A stretch of DNA of 64,000 nucleotides from Tetrastigma voinierianum (Eukaryota > Streptophyta > Magnoliopsida > Vitales > Vitaceae): contig JAEQBH010006400.1 of assembly GCA_016808115.1 (NCBI GenBank), positions 124,001 to 188,000 on the forward strand, read 5' to 3'. The position numbers and the translations under genes were made by a program. This document shows positions 36,207-49,539 of the stretch, piece after piece; positions within the stretch are counted from its first letter, which is position 1, and every line of letters starts with the position of its first letter. The notes under the pieces were generated by a model, which had not been told where the DNA came from, did not search any database, and worked only from the letters and a program-made list of their open reading frames with translations.

Positions 36207-39200
36207 TGTGACGCCTCAATTATAATATTTATTTTATTTATTTTTTATTTTATTAATATCACGCGACAGAGAAAACTCCACGTAAGGAACCCCCTTTGTC
36301 GCGACCGTCCACCGTCACACAGAGATACCCCAATCGGGGTCATTTTTGGACTATTGGACAAGTTTGTCGGAGAAAACTCTCATCGACAGAACCCTCTCGT
36401 CAGATAGGTCCAAGTCCGTCGCTGGCTGCATCTCTTCGCCGTACGCTCGCGCGCACGCCAAAGTTCGCGTTTCTTCGCGCGCTGCAGACGCCAGCTCACG
36501 CCGCGGCGTGAGCGCCTGGGCTACCGCCGCCGCACTCCATGGCCTCGCTTAAGTACATCCACACGCGTTTTACGCCAGGCGCATATAGGAAGCTATGTCA
36601 GCCTACATGGAAACCCCGCCGAACTTTCACGCGACCGTGTCACGGGCCAAATCTTCCTCACCGACCAACTACGTCGCGACATACCTCCCCTGGCACCGAA
36701 CAACATCACGGACTCCAAATGCCTGGCTGCCGTTGATAAAATATCTCACTTGGCATACATCCTCGCGCGCGATCCCGTAATCGCAAACTGATGCATGTCG
36801 CGCCGGGCCCGCCGGGATAGCTCTATCGCGACCTAAACCTTGTCGCCACAAAACTTCCGCGGTCGCAAGCAAACTATAAATACAATATAAACTATACTAT
36901 CGCTGAAGAAACCTTCCACCCTCGACCAACTCACACCTAAAGTTCGCCCAAGGCCTGCAACTTTTGTCGCGACATTGTAAACACCGTCGCGACATCGTTT
37001 AGTGCAATAACCAAACCCATCGCAAATAAGGCGAAAGCGCCATGTCGAATATTTTATAGCTTAAAATCCAGAAACTATGTCAGACACACAAGGAAAATCA
37101 TGTCACAATTGTATCACTTTGTCGTGACCTGGGGAAACATTTAGGACTCAACTCTTGTCGACACTCTACCCATTGTCGCGAAGATGGAATCCACTTCATC
37201 GTGATCAAACCGAAATGGGGCGTAGCCCACTCTTTTGCATTTCCTGCACTTCCAACCCTCTTCCAATGCATTTATGCTGTGTGACTATCATCGCTGTATA
37301 CAAATTCTGCAAGCAAGAAATCGAAACCAATAAATGTAACAAACCGGTCCAAAAATAAGTTTTACAAACTTCCTATGTACATATACAAAACTAGATACTT
37401 CCAACCACATATAATACATGAAGGTCAGCTACACCGAAATTCGCTTCACTGTACCTTCGATGAGTTTCACGATCCCAAAATCGCCTGGATTTGCAGAAAA
37501 TATTTTCCCACAATGGGGTGTAATATCCCGTATTGACCTCCCATACACGCTCCCACATAAGTGCACATGCAGAATGGAAACAGCACGCTAACGCATATTC
37601 CATAATCAAACAACTCATATGGAATATTTCATGTCATGAAATGAGATGAGACCCTCACACTCATATAAACCTTAGTCCTAATCCCGCCGTACTTCACACA
37701 TTACGCACGCCATGGGCGAAATCAGTTCATCAGGTTTCACCAGTAATGACGAATCACTGGACAACCCTTCCAATATTCGACATTTGAACTTGAACAAACT
37801 ACGCCATACGCCAGACGTATTTTTCTGTGTTTACATCTAGAAGAATTGTTGCAACGCTTCTTCCAAGATAGACTTTTATTTCTACTTCCACGCCGATCGT
37901 TGTTCCCATTGACAATCCAGAGCTTCACTCCCGTAGTAATCCACCCGGTCCCGCCCACCCGCATGAAAGGCACACTGAATATTTACAGATATAAAGAAAG
38001 AAGAACCGTGGGGTAAGATACTGTTCTTCAAGGCCAGAAAAACCTAGTCTTAATTGGACGTTGTCCCACTTCAGGCTCACCACAGCGTACATTCACTAAG
38101 AATAAAGTGAATAACCAAAGATCGCCACGCCACAATTCGACTCACATTGTTCCCATGCGAAATTACGCTTTCATGAATAATTATATTTTCTACATATATC
38201 ATCCATCATAAATTTCATGGCGCCATATTATATCAAATAAGCATATTATCAACATAAATTCACACAACTAATACGTTATTCACTTCATCAATAATAATAA
38301 TGTAAAAGTCAACATACACAGAACCAAATGCTGTCACCTGAATAAGTCCGATCGCCCAAATGTCCTAAAACGCCGGAGCCCAAAAATAACCAATCGCCCC
38401 AACACCCAAAATAAATTCCGAAAACTATATTACACGGATTGGCCCAAAATAAATCAAACCAGCTCAGATCGTCTGGGCAATTTGGGTACCAAGGATTTAG
38501 TCCCAAATCTTAGATCAACTACACGGCCATTCATACTTATAAAACACTTATCCATTTGAAAATCTGGCTCTTAGACTAAGAATAAACCGAGTATGAGAAA
38601 ACCCCCTTACCCTCTGAGCTCACGAAACCCATTGATTTCGTACCCACGCATGGCCCGCCATGGACAAACCTGTGGTTTCTCACTCACTACAAGAACCACA
38701 CGGCCGATCACAGTAAAGATAGAGAGAAGTTGGAGATTCTCATAGTTCATCTTTTCTTTTCTTCTTTCTCTTTCTCCCTCTCCAAACTCTGCTGGGTTCT
38801 TTCTTTCTTCAATCCTTATCCTCTTCATCCAAAACTTAGATTTCCTTCATCTACTAAATATCATAATGATCCATCCCTAAATTCCCATCTTCTACCAGCC
38901 TCCATTAGATATTACAATTTGGCCCTAAACGAGCCATCAAACTAAGCGGTCATGTATCACTTGTTACACTGTACCTCAAAAAACATGCGAAATTATGACA
39001 TGGAACCGATGAAACTGACCTGGTAACCAGACTCTCACGAGACGATTCCAAACGGAAGGTCCATATTAAACCAAATCCAGGTGCACCTGATGAAATCTGA
39101 CCAAAGTACCAGGATCAAGTAGACGATTCCAAACGATGATCCACTTTTTTCATCCGAGATCTAGAAAATTCAAGGTTTCTTAACTGAATGATCGCTTTTG

Positions 39201-39240
39201 TCGACATTTTTAGAAAAAGATATTTTTTTCCTGTTTTACA
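36207..39240 (-). mobile_element. Solo LTR (3.0 kb), minus strand
   Basis: On the minus strand it starts near 39240 with TGTAAAACAGG (a decayed TGTAAGACC start) and ends at 36207 with GGCGTCACA, the same end as insertion B. The start region shares CATCCGAGATCTAGAAAATT (plus strand 39160-39180) and GAGACGATTCCAA words with the LTR ending at 6756. A palindrome block occupies its 3' part. No internal coding region or second LTR flanks it. The clean target duplication is lost. Confidence 0.72.
36298..37210. repeat. Palindrome block 4
   Basis: Perfect GTCGCGAC at 36298, 36673, 36966 and 36986, plus TATCGCGACC, TGTCGCCACA, TGTCACAATTG, TGTCGTGACC, TGTCGCGAAG and CATCGTGATC. The first 600 bp are GC-rich; GCGCGC-type words around 36440-36530 probably preserve the pre-decay composition. 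CTATAAATACAATATAAA at 36875-36892 could be a TATA box on the plus strand, but the LTR reads the other way. Confidence 0.85.
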
Positions 39241-39269
39241 AAGCTTATTGATTGAGATATTATTTGTAA

Positions 39270-41350
39270 GCGTACATGATCGATTCTATGGTGAAGTATT
39301 TTGTTATTGAATCGAACAATTTTGAGGATAGAAACAAATTGAGGCAAGAAGATCGAAATGATGTGAGATCAGACGTATCGATGTGCTTTGTTCATGCGGC
39401 AAATTACCTATTGAATATGGTATATGATATTTTTGTGTTGACAAATAACATTAATTGATATTAAAATGTTCATCCAAATCGAGGGCAACCTCAACCATTA
39501 AAGAAATGACCAAAGATTAGCACATAAGTAGAGGTCACGGAAGTGTTAACAATGTCAAGAAGATGAACATTCATGAGTATGCTCCTGGGCCACCCATTTG
39601 AATAATGAAATGATACTTGCTACAATTGTTTATATAGATGGTATTGATGCTGATGAGGAAAATAATGAAGATAAGGAAGATGCATACGATACGATGTAAT
39701 TCATAATAACGAGGTTGTCAGCTGTAATGATGGCTGGAAAATCAAAAAGAAAGCTTTGATTTGATTATGGTCCAACAAGTTATGAAATCAGATAAGACAT
39801 GAACTAGTTGGTGTTATCAATGATCCCAAAGTTTTTCAAGGGCAATGTAAATGAGGCAAGTGAGCAAGAAAATACATTACGTTGTTTCCCATGGCATCTG
39901 GCACATCTCCAATGATAGCCGTAGGAAAAACCCTGCATGCCATGTCTCATACCATATGTCTTCACACTACAATTTTTAGCCATGCATGGAGCATAAATTA
40001 ATTGTGTTTTTATGATTGACTCATTGAAAAACCAACCTTTGGGAAATATTGAAAGACATTTGTCAATTGGCCAAATATTTCAAAGGTAGATTTGTAACAT
40101 GATGGGGAAGATGTATTCTAGGTCACACCAGCATAGTGAGTTTAATGTCATAGGATCATACTAAAGTAATGTCCCCAAAATGTAAAAAATGCATCGATTG
40201 TCAAATGCAAGATTAATAAAAAATATCGGAAAGATAAACCACGTTTAAAAATCACAAGTCATATGAGTCCGTTAATCTATATTAACTGCGATCATCTACA
40301 ATTGGAATCTTGTAGCTTTATATTCTTGAGTTGAAGTCGAGACATTGCAAAGGCAAAATGACCCAATACGCATGTAACTGCCATTGTAGTAGAAAATTTT
40401 GGTTACCATTTCCATATCAAAAAAGCAGTCGAAGGCAAAAGGAAAGAAAATGACCCAATTATTTTGGTAGATCGAGAGCCCATGTAGCTTTAATTTCGTT
40501 TTTTCTTTGTTCAAGCAATCAAATCCTAAATCATCAGGTATCTTAAAAATCTTGCAAACAAACCAAATGAATAAATTTTTTCATCTCCATTTTTTATATG
40601 ATTCTTCCATCCATCAAAGATTGGTAATAATCGTCACGCCACTTAGTATTGATGGGACACATATGGAAAATATAATGGACATTGATGACGCTGGTTATTA
40701 ATCAATTATTTTCCTTTTGCTTTTGTCATTACAAAAAGTGAAAATACAGATAGTCAGAGATGGTTTTTGGCATGTATTAGAGTTGGTGTGACACAAAGGA
40801 AAGACTTATGTTTGATATCTGATCATCATCCTGACACTATAGCTTTTGTAAATGACACTTATTCAAGATGGACTAAGCTGCGTGGCGCTACTATAGATTT
40901 TGTATTGCCACATTTAGCCGTAAATTTCAAATACAGATCCAAAGATAAGACTTGTAAAGGATCTCATGGTGCACCACGGAGGGCGTGTTAAATTTTTTTT
41001 ACTCATGGATATAAATTGAATGATAAATGTTGATGTTAAATTGGTCGAGCAAATTCCTCTTGAAAATGGCACTCAAGGATATGGAAGGAAATACGGATTG
41101 GCGACAACTGGCTATGTCTATTCAATGGGTGTTCAAAAGGCCCAACTTCTTACCAACACAACAACTTTAGTCCGACCACTTTATCGTTAATAACTACGCA
41201 AATGGGATGAGAAAGCATGGTGCAAGCCTAATTTGTATTTTTATTGATGCAAGAATTCACCCATATAAATGGGATGCCAAATAAAGGCTAAGAGCAAGGC
41301 CTGCTCATGAGGCCAGATCATGCGTGCGACTTTTTTCATGTTAAAACAAG
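39270..41350 (+). pseudogene. Mutator-like (MULE/MuDR) transposase remnant
   Basis: The first catalytic Asp region is at 40645-40662: SIDGTH after a PVI-like stretch. The second region is open (40767-40991): ACIRVGVTQRKDLCLISDHHPD, with the Asp at 40821, then WTKLRGA, LPHLAVNFKYRSKDKTCKG. This corresponds to the C-R-H-L/NF-R-FKD region of MULE transposases. Further on, WVFKRPNFLPTQQL near 41120-41170 matches the FNGVLKGARNLPI region. Upstream (39270-40500) only weak zinc-finger or leader pieces can be guessed. Stops and frameshifts throughout. Terminal inverted repeats were not found by eye. Confidence 0.75.
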
Positions 41351-42245
41351 ACACTCCATTGAATCAGAATAGAAAACTCTTCACTTATCACGTTAACCTT
41401 CAATACAGATTTCCAAGTGTCTACATATTCTTGTTGTTGTCATTGTCGCTCAAATTGATTTCATAATTTGTGCAAACGTAAGTACTAGTTACAAAATGTT
41501 ATTTACTAACATAGGCTTCGGTTCATCATCCATATTTGATGAGAGTGATTGACCCTCTAATATGATGGGAGCAAAGTATGATTATACCCTTTGATACAAT
41601 GAAGTGTGTAACTTATGGTTGACCAAAATATAGTTGTCTTCAATGATATTATTTGCAATACTAAAACTCAACAAAACATGTGGATCTATTATAAGCATCA
41701 ATACAATCGATGTTCTCACCCTAATTGTAGAAACAAATGATAGAGTTAATGCAAATTATATTGAATATCTTATTGTAATAATTTTTTTTTCTTCCATAAT
41801 TTTAAGATGTATTGTTAAAAACTATAATGTGATTTGACCTTCTGGGTTTACTTAATGGTTTGTTTTATTTTATTTTTTTACAAATGATGTTTGTTTGCTG
41901 AAAATTTTATTTGTCGATGATTTATCTTACCGCTATATATCGTTACTTGGAAATTTTCGAATCTCCCATTTTAGAGATGGTGCTGAAATTCTAGGTTACT
42001 GAAATATATCAGATCATGTTTTTATGATCATGTTGTGTCCTTAATTTTTATATGTTTATATGTATTAACATCTTATCGGGGAACACTTTAAAGATGTTTG
42101 TTTGTTAACAAATTGTCCATACTTATATCGTTAATGGGAAACTTGACCCCATTTTGGGGAAGGAGATACGTTGTTGAAAATTTTTTTTTTTTATATCAAA
42201 TAACTTGGAAATTTATATATATTTTTGTTAACAAGTAGAAATGTG

Positions 42246-43690
42246 ACACCCGATCATCTTCTATTTCAGTTAACCTGCTGATGCGCATTCGCGGCTTGGC
42301 CTTCAACATTGACACATCGATCATCTACCATATCTAAAGGCTCTAGATACCGGTGATTTGACTCATCGTACGTTCCTTCAGATCGAAAATTGGGATGACC
42401 GCGTTCACCCATATATCAGGTAATGATTTTATAATCTTTCACCGAGTCAGACATTCAAATTGATCGCCATTGATTATCGTGATTATAGAAAAATGGTGCC
42501 TAGAGACATACATATCTCCATACGCTAGTCGTGAGATGACTTATAGATATTGCAAGATGTTCCTATCTTATTTAGATTGTGTGTGCAAATATCTTCCGCA
42601 TACTAGCATAACTGATATCGACGCATACAATTTCTGTGGAGGAATTATTAGTGTTCGACCAATATAGAGATTGAAATTGTGAGCATCTAGCAGCAGTACG
42701 TTATTACTATCCATTTCTCACACTTACCTTTAGGGGTTTTAGATGAAGTCACCTTACAACGTTATGCGAGAGCATACTTTTTATTACTATTAGGTAGTTC
42801 ATTATTCCAAGATAAGAAGGGTCTTCGTGTCCAATTAGCAATTTTACACATGTAAAGAAATTTTCACGAGATTGCACAATATAGTTGGGGGAGTGCAACA
42901 TTGTCATGTCTTTATAGAGAGTTATGTCGAGCAAGCCTAGATAGTGCGGAAAACTAATGCTTAGACTATTGGCCAGCACGGTTATGTGTATATATAAGTC
43001 TTATTAGTAATTTTGTCTTCATTTCTATCATCATCTAAATAATATAATTTTGTTTAATTTCCGCTATATCGTATGAGAGTTTATTATATGTGGGTTGTCC
43101 TAATAGATCACATCTCTGCTACCGTGATCTTCGCATGATGGACTTCCTATAGATGCGCATTGGGGGAGTAAAGAGGGTTCCATCGTCTGCAAACATTTCT
43201 CATCGTGTCTCGATCACATACAAAGCCAGCTTGAGTTCACAAAACAACAGATCCACCCGTTTGTAATACTAAATGCTAAGTTTATAAAGATGTTAATAAT
43301 TATAATATTTAATATGATGATTTAAAACTTATTATATATCCATCCTAAGATTTGAATATAATAGGTAACGTGGGTAAAATTTTTACATAGATAAATGTAC
43401 CGCCAGCATCACTATTTGTTTAGCCGATCAAGATATTCGCGTATTTATGTCTCCACTAATATTTTTTATATTGTTTAGTGGCATCGTCTTGAGCAAGTGT
43501 TATGAGAAAATTTGATCGAAGCGGCGGACTCAACATGCTCCATAGATATTGAGCTTCACTCCATGGATCGACATTGTTGGACTTAGCATGATTGAAGGTT
43601 GCATCATGAGCACTATGTGGCGTTATGGAATGCTGGTGAACATATTAATATCACCGTAGATGCCATAAAGCTCTAAAAATGGACTACCAT
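42246..43690 (+). pseudogene. Plant mobile domain (PMD, MAIN-like) gene remnant
   Basis: PMD blocks appear in order: IIEKWCLETYIS and REMT near 42480-42540 (family: ALVERWRPETHTFHLP.GEMT), WGSATLSCLYRELCRA at 42886-42935, HFSSCLDHIQSQLEF and QQIHPFV near 43190-43260, and LHHEHYVALWNAGEHI near 43599-43645. Gaps between the blocks, and a CTATTTCAG acceptor-like site at 42270, suggest former introns. PMD proteins occur in plants both as host silencing factors and as cargo of MULE and gypsy transposons. Directly downstream of a MULE transposase on the same strand, the transposon form is likely. Confidence 0.7.
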
Positions 43691-44289
43691 ACCCAGCGCT
43701 ACGATAGCGGCATCATCATCGCCACGCTGTTTTATCAATCTATTTTTGGACAATGCTGGATCTTATATACTGTGCATTACAAATTATCCGCCACCCAATC
43801 GACGATATTAATACTTTAATGTTATTTATGTATTGCATATAATATTTATTTTAACAACAAATTGCATATCATTTTATGTGGCAGGTTGAAACCGTTATGA
43901 CATCGATCATATTCTCGAGGAGGTCATCGCGTACTGGGAGGACTTAATATGTGATGCTCTTGTCGCAATGGTAGCGGCTGATATTATTCATATATGACAT
44001 ATAAGTTCTGGCGTCATTTGAGAGGATTATCGTCAACACCATCGGTAATCTCCTCGCTTTTCAGACTAATTATTAGTGCCAAAGTAATTTCTACCAAAAA
44101 TTTCCTACCTTTTCAAACTCACCTTCAATGCAACCTCCTACTTTTTTAGATCCACTATAAGCGTAGTTCCTACTTTTCATCTATAATTAGTTGTTCACCT
44201 TTTAAACTCATACCTTTAGTGCAAATTTCTCCTACCTTTCAATTCACATTCGTAATCCTTCACCTTCAAAGTCTGTCCCTATACTTATA

Positions 44290-46660
44290 GAGTGTGATGG
44301 TTACCACACAGACCTAACCCGAACACCCAGAGGCCGAATCCCTTACTCACAAGGACGCAACAAAAAAAGTCTTGTCGCGACATAACGTCGCACTACAACC
44401 AAGAGCAACAAAATCCCTGTTGCGACAAAGATTATTTTTGTCACACGCAAAAAACATGAAGGAGGGCACTCTGCCGCGTGCCAAGAAGTCGGGCATATAA
44501 CAAAGAAATTCCGCTGCAACATAATCAAGAGTTGAAGGCAAAATGCAGGTCGTGACAGAGAAATTTGCAAGTCACTTACAATAAAAGCTTGGCAGGAAAT
44601 GATAAAATTTTGTCACGACAGAGAAAAGTAGGTCACGACAGAAATTGAAGAAGAATTGAGAATGGCCAAGGTAATTGTAGTCGCAACACCCTCCCATGTC
44701 GCATAAGAATCGTAAAGAAAGTATGTCATACTAAGCATTTTCACGCAACGTAAATTGCTAAGGACTTAAAGAAACTTATTGCATGAGTAAAACCCATCAT
44801 GATGAGTTGATAGTCGAAGACACGTTTGTCGGCTACGGAAAATTGCGTCGCGACAAACCTAAAGAATAAGGACATGATAGCCGGGTCCACAAATGGTGTT
44901 CGTGTCATATTACGCTGCATTCCCGTCGCGACAAGAACAAGTAAGATCACAATACAATTCTATGTCGCGATATTATCAAAGTATGTCCCGACACAATCCA
45001 AGAGCAAGCCTAGAGAACAGGTCGTGACAGAATACAAGAAGATATTTGATGAGCAAATGCATGTGACTAAATGCTCACGCGATGCACCTTCTATGTCGCG
45101 ACAAAGAGACCCATTCGGGGCCATAATTTTGGGAGTCCACAACGCACCATGAAGTGAGGCCTAACATTGGAAAGCGAGTAAATACACGCTTCTAAAAATG
45201 TGCGAACTTTTCGAGTCAGAGTACTGGTATTAAAGACTTATAAATTTTTATTTTTATTTTTTTTTTCAATTTTAGTAGATTTAGCTTTAGTACAATTTTT
45301 ATTTGTTAGTTTTCTTACTTGATTTGGGTATTATACTAAAAAATGCAACTTTTCGAAATGAGTATTTCTTTTATAAATTTTCTTTTCTATTTATTATTTG
45401 ATTTAATGGATGCTAGTTTCCTGGAGTTCGACACTCTAAAATGCCATGAGAGGTGATTTGTGAATTTTCCTACTAGTTAGTTTCAACATAAGAGTAAAAC
45501 CGTTTTGAAAAGTTGAGCTGATCAGCGTGCCATGATGATAATCATTTTGGCTGCATAAGGTACAGCTTTAATTAGAATTCTTGAATTTATTTGATCGTAT
45601 TGTTTATAAATTTGATTTGTTCTCAAGATTTAGTACTGCAGTGTACTCCAATGCAAGGTATTGTATCTCACTGATTTGTGGGGCTCCTAAGTGACAGATG
45701 CAGAAAATCCTGAGAGTGTAGAGCGCCTCAGGGGTATGGTGTGATCAATACTGCCTATGGAACTAATGAACTTTGAAGCCGATTACTTCAAATAGATCAC
45801 CAACTTACGCTTATGTTACTGAGCAATGAAGGCATCTCGTTTAATCACTCAGAGGTCTCATATATTTTGTCAATTGATTATATCATGTATAAATAAGATC
45901 TAATCAATGAGATGGAAATTTTCTTTTCAAATCAAAAAAGTGGGATGAGGTGTCAAATCAATGAGAAGGCCTGCAATTAACTCGCTTCACATGGGGTAAG
46001 AATTCTTTAGTTTTAAGATCTGAGTATGAAGTACCGAAAGAAAATACTTAAATCTTAGAAAGAGGGTTACTTAATGTCATAAATTAATTGATTAGAACCA
46101 AGCGTCATATAAATGAATATGAACCTTTAATAAGTGAATGTGAGGGAGACCAAATATACTATACTCGTGAGATCTTTGACAAACTCGCTTCCAATTTATG
46201 GTTGAGCTTTAACCGAAAAAGATGCAAAGTGGGGACAGCACTAATTGATCCATTTCTAGTTTGTCTCACTCCAAAGGAATTCTCAACCTCAAATTTTATT
46301 AAACTTTACTTTCAATATAAGATTTAAGCTGACTATTTTTAGTCCTCTTATCATCATGGCAATGTTGAAGTTCAAAGAAAAACGATTTTGAGAATAAAGA
46401 AGCATTTTGATTTATTATCTTTCCTCGTGGGAATGATATCCAGATCTAAATATATGTTTTTATTATCGTGCCACCTGTGCATCTGGGTAAAGGATCGAGA
46501 CCACATACAAAAATTTTAAATGAGTAATTTTAAAACAAAGAATAATCTAATCTTTTCGCATGGAAAATGGCCTCGACAGTTTTCGCATTGCTACCGCCAT
46601 GGATTGAAAGTCGGTGGCAAGATTTGCAAAGATCGTATACATCGGTCGCACCATATAGTT
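44290..46660 (+). repeat. Athila-like 5' LTR
   Basis: Precedes a tRNA-Asp-type primer site and Athila gag. A long section (45690-45850: AAGTGACAGATGCAG, CTGAGAG, CAGGGGTATGGT, GAACTAATGA) matches the reverse complement of 55850-56020. It begins near 44290 (TGTGATGG candidate) and ends somewhere between 46490 and 46670. The palindrome block fills its first third. ACTTATAAATTTT near 45235 is a possible TATA box. Confidence 0.65.
44374..45110. repeat. Palindrome block 5 in the Athila-like 5' LTR
   Basis: Perfect GTCGCGAC at 44374, 44847, 44925 and 45095. Variants include TGTTGCGACA, GGTCGTGACAGA, TGTCACGACAGA, AGTCGCAACA, TGTCGCGATA and TGTCCCGACA, giving about fifteen related sites in 740 bp. 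Spacing is irregular. Confidence 0.85.
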
Positions 46661-46675
46661 TAGTTTGAACAAGTT

Positions 46676-46694
46676 TTGGCACCGTTGCCCGGGA
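46676..46694 (+). promoter_or_regulatory. Athila-type primer-binding site
   Basis: TTGGCACCGTTGCCCGGGA, two or three changes from the TTGGCGCCGTTGCCGGGGA site that is characteristic of Athila/Tat elements and pairs with tRNA-Asp. It lies between LTR and gag as expected. Confidence 0.88.
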
Positions 46695-47182
46695 TTAGGT
46701 CATAGTCCTTGGTAGTGGTAGCGCTGGCAAATCAGAGTATATCATTTGGTCTTTAACAAGTTTATGCGCTCACGGAATAGAAATGATTAATTTAAAGATC
46801 AATATTCTAACCAAAAAGGGATTTACTAATTTGGACATTTTTCTTTTTGATATTATTTAAAAAAAAAAAAAATCACTAAAACAATTTTAATGGCAATAAA
46901 TAAGAAGCTTTCATCGACATGTTTCTAAAGGAACCAATGATATAAATCGCTTTCCCAGCAATTAATTCATTTGATCTTAGTAAAAGCTCTATTTGAAGAA
47001 GATTTTTATATGCATTGGAAACCGTAGGGCAGAGATCTATCAGGTTTAGACACCGAATTGAGAGAATCAAAGATAAAACTGAGGAAGATCACGCTGCGTA
47101 ATCCAAATCTGCGGAAAATCAAAGAGAAAGATTGCAGGATATTCCAGAAGAAGAAGTATAGAGAACTTAGAGGCCTAATACT

Positions 47183-48200
47183 ATGGAGGACTTTTGGAGG
47201 CCTATTATTCAAGAGGAGTACTTTTCAGTAAGACAACCTACCATAGGCTTGTACAATGAGTCATTTCTAATTGATTACCATGGTACAATATCACTAGTTC
47301 ACCGGCTCATCTTTGAAGATCCCAATGAGCATAATGGGAAATTCACGAGGGATGACCACACAACAAACCGAATGTGAGACTAAAAAGTAATCAAGCCAAC
47401 TTTTTCCTTTTCACCAGAGATGTGGTGGCAACATGGTTTGAAGTCATCACGGTGGGGACGTGAACACCCGAGAGTTATGAGCCTGGCGGTTTTATTTTTT
47501 CCTCCATCTCTAATCCGCCAAAGAAGACAGGAGAGAAATAATCATTTCAAACAGGGGGAAGAGGAGAGTCTCTCACCCATGGGAAAAGATTTAAGAGATC
47601 GTTAAGATGTTCTATGCATGGAATAGATCCAATTACCTCGATGGATATATTCTATCATGCAATGACCCGCCTGTAAGGGAATAATTCGATACATCCTACT
47701 ATGGAGCTTTCAAAAGAAGAAGGCAAGAGGATGCAAGAAACAGATTGGGGACCTTGCCAACACCATAAGGTCATCCGCTTAGCAATGTGATCGAGGGGAA
47801 GTGGTTTGATTGTGCTGAATCGTATGACTACCATAGAATCAAAGATAAATGTAGTGATGAACAAATCAAAGCAATGAAAGGAGAATGGCTACCATACGAA
47901 GTGAGCAAATGGCTGAACTAGCGTAATGAGGGACTACCAATAGTTAGAACTCCTACAAAGTCGAGAGAAACCAAGTATATGAGGCAAAGATCACATAAGC
48001 CTAACCTTCAATCAAGGTTTACATTATACACCAAAGACTATAAAGGGAACCATGAAAACTCTTCATATGGTGGAGGAGACAACAGACTCTGCATCACATG
48101 TAACTACTATCAGTTTGTATGCTCAAACCAGTTCCAAGAATAGTAGTAGGGAACAATAGAGAAGAATACCGTGGCCGTGCGCCAATTATCTGAAGATTAG
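47183..48200 (+). pseudogene. Athila-like gag remnant
   Basis: Open start at 47183-47377: MEDFWRPIIQEEYFSVRQPT, then FEDPNEHNGKF, the usual Athila gag opening. After frameshifts, DVVATWFEVI (near 47425), SISNPPKKTGEK (near 47505), SFQTGGRGESL and RSLRCSMHGIDPITSMDIFYH (to about 47660) follow. They correspond to the WL..LPP.SI / LR.EI..F.Q.E.ESL / CP.HGI segments. Later sequence is Q/E/K-rich. ATG at 47183 is chosen because it opens the conserved block. Confidence 0.82.
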
Positions 48201-48844
48201 ATGTCGACGGCTTAGGGAAACAAAGGCTGCTAAACATACATGAATAGAAGTTTGCCGAGCTAGCAGTATTCCAAGCAAATACAATCGTGTTCTAGGAAAA
48301 CACCAATGCCTCTTTGAAGAATCTAAGGACTCAGATAGGGAAGCTGGCTCTGAATATGCAGAAACAGTCCAAGGATTTGGTTCCAAGTGAATCAAGGAAG
48401 GATTTGAGGGAACAAAGTGGTAGTACTTCTAAGTAAGAAGGGCAAGAACCCGGGAAGGGGACAAGTTGGAAAAGAATAATGCTCAGGAAGAGAATTATGC
48501 TAAAATTAGAGAAGAATTTAAGATGCACAATTCAAAAACTACAGAGAGGAAGAGAAAATAGGCAAAGATGGGCTGAGCAATAAAATGGAAAAAGGAAGAT
48601 AAGGCGCAGAACCTCCAGCCCATTCCCTCAAAGGAATGTAGAAGGCAAGGCTAGGTAAAGAGCAATTCTCTAGATTCTTAGACATGTTTAAGAAAATAGA
48701 GATCAACACTCTTTCTCATATTGACTCAAATGCCTCTTTATACAAAATTTATGAAGGAGATATCGGTAGAAAGAAAATTTGTCAAGAATGAAATAGTGAC
48801 TCATGATAAGAACCCGTAGTGCAAGAATTTAGAATCTCACGTAA
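48201..48844 (+). pseudogene. Athila-like gag-protease linker, decayed
   Basis: Plus strand is rich in AAG/GAA codons and Q/K/E-rich text (for example 48460-48700), as in the hydrophilic linker between gag and protease. Individual motifs are not clear enough to place boundaries. Confidence 0.45.
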
Positions 48845-49150
48845 AAGATGCAAGATCCTTGTAGCGCTCACTATAATATGCAAATTGGGCATGCGCCGAT
48901 GTGAAAAAGCACCGTGCAGGATTATGAAGTCGTGATTAACTTGATACCTCTTCATTCGTTGCTAAAAGACTAAGTAATGGGGAAACGGAGGCGCTCATTC
49001 TCAACTCAATCACAAATAAATGTTCTCAAACTAAGTAATGATGATTGTGAGATTGTAGAAACAAAAATTCCCATCAATTCTGAACTGATCAATGAATGTA
49101 TTTTTCATAATTCAATGAATAAGAATGAGATGAATTCCTAGTATCTTGAG
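48845..49150 (+). pseudogene. Athila-like protease remnant
   Basis: Reads KDARSL near 48845, then at 48920 DYEVVINLIPLHSLLKD, the counterpart of the Athila DLGASINLMPLS active-site region. The Asp remains but G-A-S is changed. SNDDCEIVETKIPI at about 49035-49075 may be the tail. Confidence 0.6.
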
Positions 49151-49539
49151 CATTCAGTTGAATTTCGGATCTAATGCTAAAACTGGGAAAAGGAAGTACT
49201 CGTTGTCAAGAAAATAATATTAAAAATACAATAGCGGCAACAACACGATAGCAAACAAAAAACCAGACGCCACTTTACTTCAACTTCTGGAACATTAAGA
49301 CGTTTTCTGCAAACTCATAAAAGTAACTGTTATCATTAAGTCCCGATTACTTTGTCAAGAACACACAAAACTCGATTCTCGTAAAACATATGATACTTGG
49401 TCCATCCATAGAAGATCCGAAGGAATCAGCCCTTCTATCCAGACATGCACAAACTCATTTGAAGAATGCTAAAACCTCAACATTAGACAAGATCAATCAG
49501 TCATGAAAGCGAAGTAGTCGAAAATAAGTTTTAAATGGC

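Noticed and set aside
36296..36552. GC-rich open frames resembling a host gene exon
   Set aside because: They lie inside an LTR and overlap the palindrome block; composition explains the openness and no protein motif is visible.
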